From contig LUOO01000046.1 in the NCBI GenBank assembly GCA_001626765.1, positions 1 to 64,000 on the forward strand: a stretch of DNA of 64,000 nt, given 5' to 3'. Source of the DNA: Maritimibacter sp. REDSEA-S28_B5 (lineage in GTDB: Bacteria; Pseudomonadota; Alphaproteobacteria; Rhodobacterales; Rhodobacteraceae). Of the stretch, positions 38,307-44,721 are shown in pieces. The notes beneath the pieces were generated by a model. The model was not told the DNA's origin. It did no database searches and saw only the letters and a list, made by a program, of their open reading frames with translations. Position 1 is the first letter of the stretch. Each line of letters begins with the position of its first letter. A program made the position numbers and the translations under genes.

Positions 38307-38984
38307 TCAGTGCGCTGCCGACAAGCCGACGGTCAGGATGTCGCCCGCCTCTTTCCAGCTTGCCGGATCGTCGGTGACCTTGCGCGCCGCCTCGAAGGCG
38401 ACCGAGTCGGCGACCGGGGCGCCGGAGCCGGTTTCGACGTCGGCAGCAATGCTGGCCAGCTCTTCCGACAGGGCCGCCGGGTCCGCAACCGAGCCCGACA
38501 TCAGTTCGTCGCGAATGGAGGCAAGCCGGTCGGCATGGTCATCGAGCGCGCCGTCGTCGGGCCGGGTTTCGATATAGGTGCGGATCGCCCAGGCGGCCTT
38601 CTGACCCAGCAGCTCGCCAAAGGCCGGCATCTTGGTGATCCCGTTCTGGGTCATGCCGTGCTGGAACCGCTCCATATACCATTCGTCGCCGTATTCAGCG
38701 GCCTCGAGATAGCGCAGGTCGGGCGCGAGACCGCCCGACACGACGCCCAGTCCATGGCAGCGCGCGCAGTTCTGATTGTAGCCCGACGCGCCGATCTCGA
38801 CCGCCTTGAGCCAGACGTCCTCACCCGCCGTCTCTGCACGATAGGGGTTCTCGGTCAGCCATTCCTCGCCCACGTCCGGGAGCGCATCGGTGTTCACCGG
38901 TTGAGGGGTGACATCGCCGTGCCCATAGGCCGCGCTTGCCATGGCGAGCGTGGCGGCAGCGGCGAAAAGATTGATCCTGTTCAT
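38307..38984 (-). CDS. pedF: c-type cytochrome, PedF (cytochrome c-550) type
   Basis: This 225-residue periplasmic cytochrome has a signal peptide ending in ASAAYGHG, the family-typical HGDVTPQPVNTDALP start, one heme site NCARCHG and a distal Met in ITKMPAFGE. It accepts electrons from PQQ alcohol dehydrogenases of the ExaA/PedE/PedH group. A C-terminal tail of about 100 residues is helical and acidic. GGAGG precedes the ATG. It is followed by the XoxJ-like gene, as expected for an electron-acceptor and accessory pair. Confidence 0.9.
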   Translation of the reverse strand: MNRINLFAAAATLAMASAAYGHGDVTPQPVNTDALPDVGEEWLTENPYRAETAGEDVWLKAVEIGASGYNQNCARCHGLGVVSGGLAPDLRYLEAAEYGDEWYMERFQHGMTQNGITKMPAFGELLGQKAAWAIRTYIETRPDDGALDDHADRLASIRDELMSGSVADPAALSEELASIAADVETGSGAPVADSVAFEAARKVTDDPASWKEAGDILTVGLSAAH

Positions 38985-39010
38985 GGTGTCCTCCGCAACA
39001 TTTCGGACTT

Positions 39011-39046
39011 AGCTATCCCTGCTTCATTACGTCGCGCCATTAGACC
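39011..39046 (-). promoter_or_regulatory. Predicted promoter of pedF with GGTCTAATGG box
   Basis: On the minus strand GGTCTAATGG starts at 39046 and an ATAGCT -10-like element occupies 39016-39011, 30 bases from the box start. The pedF ATG follows at 38984 with a normal ribosome-binding site. Confidence 0.5.
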
Positions 39047-39098
39047 TTGGTGCAGTTCGCGGGACTTCGTCGTTCCATTCGTGTGAACCTGCGACCAT

Positions 39099-39134
39099 GG
39101 TCTAATGGAGCGTCTCGCGGCTTCCTGCCTACGG
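39099..39134 (+). promoter_or_regulatory. Predicted promoter with GGTCTAATGG box, divergent from pedF
   Basis: GGTCTAATGG at 39099-39108 is identical to the box on the other strand serving pedF. CTACGG at 39129-39134 takes the same relative position as the -10-like elements of the other promoters. It faces the broken binding-protein gene at 39154. Confidence 0.45.
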
Positions 39135-39153
39135 TCCTCTTGGGAGGACAATC

Positions 39154-40183
39154 ATGTATTTCGCGCGTCACATTTACTGCGCCGCCTGTCTGGCCGCTTT
39201 CCTGCCCGCCGCAGGGGCCGCCGCCGACCTGACGGTGCCGATCGCCTACCTTCGGCTCGAGGAGCCGCCTCGCGTCGGCCGCGCGGACGCTGGCCGCCGA
39301 CCACCGGATCATCTTGGCCGACATGGACGCCGCGCAGCTTTTGGCCGTGGCTGATTTGCCGGAGCTTGCCGAGGCGATGATCTTCAACGTTGCAAGCGAG
39401 GCGCCGAACCTGCGCTCCGCCGACTGCCGCGCGAACGTATTGCACACGGCAACCGAGGCCGCGATGCGCGCGGACGCCCTAATGCAGGTTCTGCTGGCCA
39501 AACGCTGGACCGACCTTGCACTTGTCGTGGGCGAAACCGAGGCCGATCAGACGTTGGCGGAAACGTTTCGTGCCTCAGCCCGCAAGTTCGGTCTCAAGGT
39601 CGTGTCCGAGGCGCAATGGAGCGAGGCGGGCGACCTGCGCCGCTTTGCCTCGCGCGAGGTGCCGCTGCTCACGCAGGGGTTCAAGGACCACGATGTCGTT
39701 GTCGTGGCGGATGCCGCCGACGATTTCGCCCGCTACATCGAACACAATACCTTTGAACCGCGGCCCGTCGCCGGGGCGACGGGTCTCATGCCATTGGCCT
39801 GGGCACCTGTCGTCGAACAGTGGGGCGCGGCCCAGCTCCAGAATCGGTTCGAGGACCTCGCGGGTCGGTCGATGATGCCCCGCGACTATGCCGCATGGGC
39901 CGCCATGCGCGTCGTGGGCGAGGCGGTGACTCGCACCGGGTCCGCCGATCCCGGTGCGCTGCGCGACTACATCCTCGCCGACGATTTCGAACTCGCCGGG
40001 TTCCAGGGCCGCCCGTTGTCGTTTCGGCAATGGAACGGGCAGATGCGCCAGCCAATCCCGGTCGTGAACGCCCGCGCGGTTGTGGAAAGCGCCCCGCTCG
40101 ACGGCTTCGAGCACCAATTCAACCCGCTGGACAGCTTGGGGATGGACCGTCCCGAAAGCGCCTGCGCCGCCTTTGGAGACTGA
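39154..40183 (+). pseudogene. Frameshifted PQQ-system ABC substrate-binding protein (type I fold)
   Basis: Frame one gives a signal peptide and the start of the mature protein (AADLTVPIAYLRLEEP) and then loses sense. A second frame, one base over, continues ASAARTLAADHRIILADMD through to a stop at 40183 with a coherent type I binding-protein sequence (LLAVADLPELAEAMIFNVAS, LVVGETEADQTLAE). From memory of the PQQ-dependent alcohol system binding proteins, a stretch of roughly 50 residues between the first strand and the AARTLAAD helix is also missing. A deletion with frame change near 39255-39285 is the simplest reading. A sequencing or assembly error cannot be excluded. The upstream promoter and ribosome-binding site look intact. 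Confidence 0.75.
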
Positions 40184-40184
40184 C

Positions 40185-41138
40185 ATGCTGAAACACGCCC
40201 TCTTGGCCGCCCTGGTGGCAAGCCCCGCCGCCGCCTCGGAAATCTGGGTCACCAACGAAAAGGACGACACGATCAGCGTGATCGACATCGAAACGCTCGA
40301 GGTCACGCGGACCGTCCCCACCGGGGAACGCCCGCGCGGCATCACCTTCAACTCCGATCACAGCCTCGTCTATATCTGCGCCTCGGATTCGAACGCGGTG
40401 CAGGTCATGGACCCCGAAACCGGCGAGATCCTGCACGACCTGCCCTCGGGCGCCGACCCCGAGCAATTCGTCCTCTCGCCCGATGACAGATACCTCTGGA
40501 TCGCGAACGAGGACGACGCGGTGACAACCGTGGTCGATGTCGAGACGCGTACGGTGGTGGCGCAGGTCAATGTGGGCATCGAACCCGAAGGCATGGCGGT
40601 GTCTCCCGATGGCAAGACGGTGATCACCACGTCTGAAACCACCAACATGGCCCATTGGATCGACACCGAAAGCTACACGATCTTTGCCAACACGCTGGTC
40701 GACAGCCGCCCCCGTCACGCGGAGTTCGTGAAGGAGGGCAGCGAACTTTGGGTCAGTGCCGAAATCGGCGGAACGGTGAGCGTGTTCAACACTTCGGACC
40801 AGTCTGAAAAGGCCAAGATCCATTTCGAGATTGACGGCGTCCATGGCGACCTGATCCAGCCTGTCGGTTTCGAATTCACCCCAGACCACAAGACGGCCTT
40901 CGTGGCGCTGGGCCCGTCCAATCACGTCGCCGTGGTAAACGCCGAGACCTTCGAGGTCGAAGACTACATCCTTGTTGGCCGCCGGGTCTGGCACATGGCC
41001 TTTTCGCCCGACCACACGCAGCTCTTCACCACCAATGGCGTTTCGGGCGATGTGACGATGATCGACGTAGCCTCGCGCCGGGCGGAAAAGACGATCAAGG
41101 TCGGTCGCTTCCCCTGGGGGGCCGCCACGCGCCCCTGA
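40185..41138 (+). CDS. PQQ-associated YVTN-type beta-propeller protein
   Basis: This 317-residue exported protein has a signal peptide (MLKHALLAALVASPAAA) and seven-bladed repeats: EIWVTNEKDDTISVIDIE, GERPRGITFNSDHSLVYIC, VVAQVNVGIEPEGMAVSPDG, TIKVGRFPWGAATRP. It belongs to the beta-propeller family regularly coupled to PQQ-dependent alcohol catabolism; its exact job is unknown. It starts one base after the stop of the broken binding-protein gene, so its translation may suffer from that defect. Confidence 0.9.
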   Translation: MLKHALLAALVASPAAASEIWVTNEKDDTISVIDIETLEVTRTVPTGERPRGITFNSDHSLVYICASDSNAVQVMDPETGEILHDLPSGADPEQFVLSPDDRYLWIANEDDAVTTVVDVETRTVVAQVNVGIEPEGMAVSPDGKTVITTSETTNMAHWIDTESYTIFANTLVDSRPRHAEFVKEGSELWVSAEIGGTVSVFNTSDQSEKAKIHFEIDGVHGDLIQPVGFEFTPDHKTAFVALGPSNHVAVVNAETFEVEDYILVGRRVWHMAFSPDHTQLFTTNGVSGDVTMIDVASRRAEKTIKVGRFPWGAATRP

Positions 41139-41192
41139 GGCGGCGCCACACAGAACTCTCTACCGTCTCTCCTGACCGAAAGGACTTTCTTC

Positions 41193-41564
41193 ATGCGCAA
41201 TTTCCTGATCCTCGCCTCTGCGGCCTTCGCTCTGACCCTGTCTCCCGTCTACGCTGATGACGATGACGGTGATGCGGGCTTCGGACTGGCGGGCCTCAAG
41301 TCCGGCACCCACTACGAGATCGAGATCGAGGCGGACGGCTCGCAGGAGCTGGCCCTCGCCGGCGCCGCCTTCTTTCGCGCCATCTGGATCAACGAGCTCG
41401 TCATCGAGGGGATCGAGATCCGGCCCCTGGGCGTCGACAGCTTTGAATTCGATGAGGCAGGCACGCTCGAGATGAGCTTCATCGCGATCAAGCCGGGCAG
41501 CTATACGCTTCACGTCCCGCAGGCGCGCGGCGACCTTCAGACGCTCGAGATCACCATCGAATGA
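41193..41564 (+). CDS. Small secreted protein of unknown function in PQQ island
   Basis: This 123-residue protein has a signal peptide (MRNFLILASAAFALTLSPVYA) followed by an acidic DDDDGD stretch. The mature domain is beta-rich with WINELVIEGIEIRPLGVD, FDEAGTLEMSFIAIKPGSYTLHV. The last part resembles the strand-turn pattern of cupredoxin-like domains, but no copper-ligand set (His, Cys, Met) is present. I do not recognise the family. AAGGA precedes the ATG, and it lies 54 bases after the propeller gene. Confidence 0.75.
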   Translation: MRNFLILASAAFALTLSPVYADDDDGDAGFGLAGLKSGTHYEIEIEADGSQELALAGAAFFRAIWINELVIEGIEIRPLGVDSFEFDEAGTLEMSFIAIKPGSYTLHVPQARGDLQTLEITIE

Positions 41565-41583
41565 TGCCCGCACCAGGGTGCCG

Positions 41584-41642
41584 GGTCGTAGAAAATCCGG
41601 CACTTTGGTCTTATGGGGCGGTGCAGGGCGGCGTGGCACACT
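41584..41642 (+). promoter_or_regulatory. Predicted promoter of the Sel1 gene, paired GGTC boxes
   Basis: GGTCGTAG at 41584 and GGTCTTATGG at 41607 are 23 bases apart, as at the NosR-like promoter. CACACT at 41637-41642 is a poor -10 candidate at the standard distance. CTTTGGTC is shared word for word with the other promoter. Confidence 0.45.
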
Positions 41643-41660
41643 ACGCGGGGAGGAGACACC

Positions 41661-42233
41661 ATGACCCGCTTTCTCACTTTCGTGGCGCTGGCTGCCCTGA
41701 CGGCTCCGCTTCATGCCGAAGACCTCGCGATGGACATGGGCGAGGACACCCATGTGACCGAGGAGGGCACGCTTAACCCGCATGAAATGTCGATGGCCCG
41801 CGCGATGGAGAACATCCGCGAAGGCCAATCCGGTATGGTGCTCTGTTCTACCGGTTACCTGATCACGAAGTCCGGCCGCCATGGCCTCGCGCGCGAGCTG
41901 TTCGAACGCTGTGCCAATGACGGCTACACGGGCGCGATGACATGGATGAGCCAGCTCGACGACCGGGGCCTCGGCGGTCCTCAGGACCTCGAGGCGGCGA
42001 GCGAATGGAACCGCCGCGCCGCCGAGGCGGGTGACCCCGTTGGCAAGTTCAACCGGGGTCTTGACCTGATGCGTGGCTGGGGCGTGGAGCAGGATGAGAC
42101 CGCCGGTCGTGCCCTTATTGACGAGGCCGCGAATGACGGCCTTCCCGTCGCGCAACGCCTGCGGAGCGCTGAATACGACCTCGACGAAGTCACGCCGGAC
42201 GCCGACGAATGGCGCTACCAGAAGCTGTTCTGA
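41661..42233 (+). CDS. Exported Sel1-like repeat protein
   Basis: This 190-residue protein has a signal peptide (MTRFLTFVALAALTAPLHAED) and three Sel1/TPR-like repeats, for example GLARELFERCANDGYTGAMTW, DLEAASEWNRRAAEAGDPVGKF and TAGRALIDEAANDGLPVAQRL. Sel1 repeats usually mediate protein contacts. GGGGAGGAG precedes the ATG at 41661. Its own GGTC-box promoter ties it to the alcohol-oxidation regulon. Confidence 0.85.
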   Translation: MTRFLTFVALAALTAPLHAEDLAMDMGEDTHVTEEGTLNPHEMSMARAMENIREGQSGMVLCSTGYLITKSGRHGLARELFERCANDGYTGAMTWMSQLDDRGLGGPQDLEAASEWNRRAAEAGDPVGKFNRGLDLMRGWGVEQDETAGRALIDEAANDGLPVAQRLRSAEYDLDEVTPDADEWRYQKLF

Positions 42234-42349
42234 GCGCCACGTCCAAGCCGGCCTTCATTCCGAATTAAGGTTAACGCGCGCCGTCCTGCGCGCCGCATCC
42301 GGTGGAACGCGGCCACCAGCGCCCGGCTCGGTCAGCGCCGGGTCCCCTG

Positions 42350-42396
42350 CTTCTTTGGTTCATATTTATCCCGGGGTGTGGGGGCAGAGCCCCCAC
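42350..42396. repeat. Dispersed intergenic repeat, copy 1
   Basis: Shared words with the copy at 54812 are TGGTTCATA, TATCCCGGGG and a terminal hairpin, here GTGGGGGC-AGA-GCCCCCAC (42378-42396). Both copies are preceded by AAGGTTAACGCG (42267-42278 here, with extra sequence in between). It sits in the 321-bp gap between the Sel1 and cytochrome genes, along with the elements at 42425 and 42471. Confidence 0.75.
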
Positions 42397-42424
42397 GCTG
42401 CCAGCGGTGCCGGGGCTGCGCCCT

Positions 42425-42461
42425 GCGACCAACGTCGCAGAAAACCCGCGACCAAAGTCGC
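42425..42461. repeat. Two direct copies of a GCGACCAANGTCGC inverted repeat, 23 bp apart
   Basis: GCGACCAACGTCGC (42425-42438) and GCGACCAAAGTCGC (42448-42461) each form an inverted repeat. Read on the minus strand they give GACNTTGGTCGC twice, resembling the TTTGGTC elements of the paired boxes elsewhere in the island, with the same 23-bp spacing. Confidence 0.6.
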
Positions 42462-42470
42462 CCCTGGCAG

Positions 42471-42484
42471 TTGACCCAGGTCAA
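42471..42484. promoter_or_regulatory. FNR/Dnr-type box upstream of cytochrome c
   Basis: TTGACC-CA-GGTCAA is a perfect inverted repeat matching the TTGAY-N4-RTCAA form of FnrL/Dnr sites in Rhodobacterales. It is 70 bases before the cytochrome c ATG and suggests control by oxygen or nitric oxide. Confidence 0.5.
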
Positions 42485-42554
42485 ACGCCGTTCCGCCTGA
42501 AACCGTCATCCTTGATCCGACGCCAAACACACGCAACATTTCAAGGAGACCCCC

Positions 42555-42929
42555 ATGTTTCGCCAGATTGTCCTCGCCGTCCTGCTCGCCACGCCCGCCG
42601 CTGCCGGGGAATACGACGCCGTCAAGGCGCAGGCCGGTGAACAGCTCTTCGACAAGGAATGCCACCGCTGTCATTCGGTCGATGCCGACCGGGCGAGCTA
42701 TGGTCCGCTTCTGACCGGCGTGGTGGGGCGCCGGGTCGGGACCTTTCCCGATTACCCCTATTCAGACGCCCTGACGACGGCCGGATTCGTCTGGACCCCC
42801 GGCGCGCTTCGGGCATGGATGGAGGACAACGACGCGCTCCTTCCCGGCACCAAGATGCGCCATGTGGGGATCGACGACCCGACGGTCCAGGACTTCATCG
42901 TCACCTATCTCGCGACGCTCGACGACTGA
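42555..42929 (+). CDS. Small class I cytochrome c
   Basis: This 124-residue periplasmic monoheme cytochrome has a signal peptide (MFRQIVLAVLLATPAAAG), heme motif ECHRCHSVD, the GPLLTGVVGRRVGTFPDYPYSDAL segment typical of c2/c-550 types, FVWTPGALRAWMEDN, and the axial Met in PGTKMRHVG. It is a probable electron carrier for the quinoprotein chain. GGAGAC lies before the ATG. It is convergent with the ABC ATPase gene (five bases between stops). Confidence 0.93.
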   Translation: MFRQIVLAVLLATPAAAGEYDAVKAQAGEQLFDKECHRCHSVDADRASYGPLLTGVVGRRVGTFPDYPYSDALTTAGFVWTPGALRAWMEDNDALLPGTKMRHVGIDDPTVQDFIVTYLATLDD

Positions 42930-42934
42930 GCCCC

Positions 42935-43540
42935 TCAGGCCGCGATCCGCGCGGGACGACCCGCCAGCCGAAAGACGCGGGTGGCGAGCCGGTTGGCCTC
43001 GCGGCTGTCGTGGGTAACGAGCAGCGTGGCCACCTCGGTCCGGGCGCGCAGACCTTCGAAGACACCCATCATCTCGTCGGCCAAGCCTGGGTCGAGCGAG
43101 ACGAAGGGTTCGTCGAGCAAGAGGAGCCGCGGTTTTGCCGCAAAGGCCCGCGCCAGCGACAGGCGGCGCTGCTGACCCAGCGACATCTGCCGGGGCATGT
43201 GGCCAGCATGGTCCGACAGCTCTACTGCGGCAAGCCAGTGGGCGGCTTCGGACACGGAACAGCGCGTCGCGATGATGAGGTTGTCGCGCGCGCTGCGCCA
43301 GGGCAGGAGCGTCGGTTCCTGAAACACCATCGCCACCGCCTCGGGGGCCTGCACCTGACCCGCATAGCCGCGGTGCAGCCCTGCGATCACGCGCAGAAGC
43401 GTGGATTTCCCGATTCCCGAGGGGCCGGTCAGGGCCAGCGTCTCGCCCGCCGAAAGTGAAAAGGACAGCGCCCCCAGAATGGGGACGCCGCCGGCATGAA
43501 CCTGCGTCAGATCGACGGTCAGCTCAGGAGGCTGGCTCAT
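42935..43540 (-). CDS. ABC transporter ATP-binding protein
   Basis: This 201-residue nucleotide-binding subunit has Walker A GPSGIGKSTLL, Q-loop VFQEPTLLPW, signature MSLGQQRRLSLARA, Walker B LLLLDEPFVSLD and switch His in LLVTHDSRE. It is of the TauB/SsuB size class. It overlaps the end of the binding-protein gene by 17 bases. The only nearby permease is at 33570-34376 on the same strand. Confidence 0.93.
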   Translation of the reverse strand: MSQPPELTVDLTQVHAGGVPILGALSFSLSAGETLALTGPSGIGKSTLLRVIAGLHRGYAGQVQAPEAVAMVFQEPTLLPWRSARDNLIIATRCSVSEAAHWLAAVELSDHAGHMPRQMSLGQQRRLSLARAFAAKPRLLLLDEPFVSLDPGLADEMMGVFEGLRARTEVATLLVTHDSREANRLATRVFRLAGRPARIAA

Positions 43541-44501
43541 AAAACAGCCCCTCGGGCAGGGTGGTCGCGCCCCCGACCAGCTCTTCGCCGCCCAGGTCGG
43601 CCATGAGAGTGAGCATCTTGGCCGCTGCTTCTTCAGACACCGGGCCTTCGGCGGGAATACCTTCGATGAAGCCCGCTTTCAGCGCCTCGAACTGCGCGTC
43701 ATCCGCCGCGTTCATCCGGTCGCGCAGCCGGTCCCAGGCAGCATCATCCGCCGACAGAAGCGCCTTGGCCTGTCGCGAGGCGGCCAATAGACCGGCCACG
43801 GCATCCGGTTGATCGCGCAGCGCTTCGCCGCGCACCACATAGCCCAGAAGCGGTGTTTCGGGATCAAGCCCCAGCGCCAGCGCCGCCTCGGAGGTCGAGA
43901 TCAATAGCCGCATCCCGGCGGCCTGCATCTTGGCCCCGAAGTGCCAGAAGTTGATCGCCCCGTCGACCTCGCCCGAGAGCGCCGATTTGAGGATGAGCGG
44001 CGGCGCGCCAAAGACCTGTTCGGTCTCGGCTGCGAGGTCCATGCCCAGTTCCTGCTGGGCATAGGCGCGCAGGATCAGCCAGCTCTTGTCGGTCGGCCCC
44101 CCGGCAATCCCGACTTTTCCGCCCGAGAGATCGGCAAGGCTTTGGACCGGGCTGTCGGCCCCCACGAGAAGCCCGCCCACGGATTTCGAGTAGGGGATGA
44201 AGACATAGTCCTTGCCCTCGGCGCGCTGGGCCGCGACCCAGAGCCAGTCGGCCACGATCATGTCGACCTCACCGCCCGCCAGCGCGATACGCGAGGCCGG
44301 GCTGTCGGCCACGTCCATCACGTCGAGCTTGAAGCCGTTCGCCGTGTCGAACCCGTTGTGGGTTATGGTGTCCACCTCCCAGGCCACGGTGCCCGACATC
44401 TGGAGCGCGGCCTTGAGTTCCGGCAGTTCGTCAGCAACGCCCATCGACGTCGAGGCGACGGCCAAGGCCACGCCGCCCATCATGCGCCTGATCATGTTCA
44501 T
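43524..44501 (-). CDS. ABC transporter substrate-binding protein, NMT1/SsuA-like
   Basis: This 325-residue periplasmic receptor has a signal peptide (MNMIRRMMGGVALAVASTSMGVA) and a type II fold: GTVAWEVDTITHNGFDTANG, ALAGGEVDMIVADWLWVAAQRAEG, GGKVGIAGGPTDKSWLILRAYAQQ. ATG at 44501 follows GGGAGGA. This family delivers anions or thiamine-like ligands; here the cargo is unknown, perhaps something needed for quinoprotein function. Its promoter carries the island's GGTC box. Confidence 0.88.
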   Translation of the reverse strand: MNMIRRMMGGVALAVASTSMGVADELPELKAALQMSGTVAWEVDTITHNGFDTANGFKLDVMDVADSPASRIALAGGEVDMIVADWLWVAAQRAEGKDYVFIPYSKSVGGLLVGADSPVQSLADLSGGKVGIAGGPTDKSWLILRAYAQQELGMDLAAETEQVFGAPPLILKSALSGEVDGAINFWHFGAKMQAAGMRLLISTSEAALALGLDPETPLLGYVVRGEALRDQPDAVAGLLAASRQAKALLSADDAAWDRLRDRMNAADDAQFEALKAGFIEGIPAEGPVSEEAAAKMLTLMADLGGEELVGGATTLPEGLFYEPAS

Positions 44502-44527
44502 GACAGTTCCTCCCTGTGTCGTCGGGC

Positions 44528-44563
44528 ATCCTAGGCCGGGCCGGGCAGGGCAGGTATAGGACC
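44528..44563 (-). promoter_or_regulatory. Predicted promoter of the binding protein with GGTCCTATAC box
   Basis: On the minus strand TTGGTCCTATAC has its GGTC at 44563, and TAGGAT occupies 44533-44528, 30 bases from the box start. This is the clearest -10 match among the GGTC-box promoters. Confidence 0.55.
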
Positions 44564-44586
44564 AATTGACGAGGCCGGGTGGGCGG

Positions 44587-44607
44587 GGTCGTAGGCGAAT
44601 TACGACC
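44587..44607. promoter_or_regulatory. GGTCGTA-N7-TACGACC inverted repeat upstream of the PQQ dehydrogenase
   Basis: This is a perfect 7-bp inverted repeat with 7-bp spacer, between the divergent binding-protein and dehydrogenase genes, 115 bases before the dehydrogenase ATG. Each arm equals the GGTCGTA start of the box at 34433, so the island's regulator may bind here as an inverted dimer. Confidence 0.55.
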
Positions 44608-44721
44608 TTCTGCCAATTTGCCGCACCCGCCCATCCGTCAATCATGCAGATGGCTCGACGTGCGGCGGTCATCACCGTCGCCTGATCGCAATACTCGGCC
44701 AGCATCCATGGGAGGATACAC

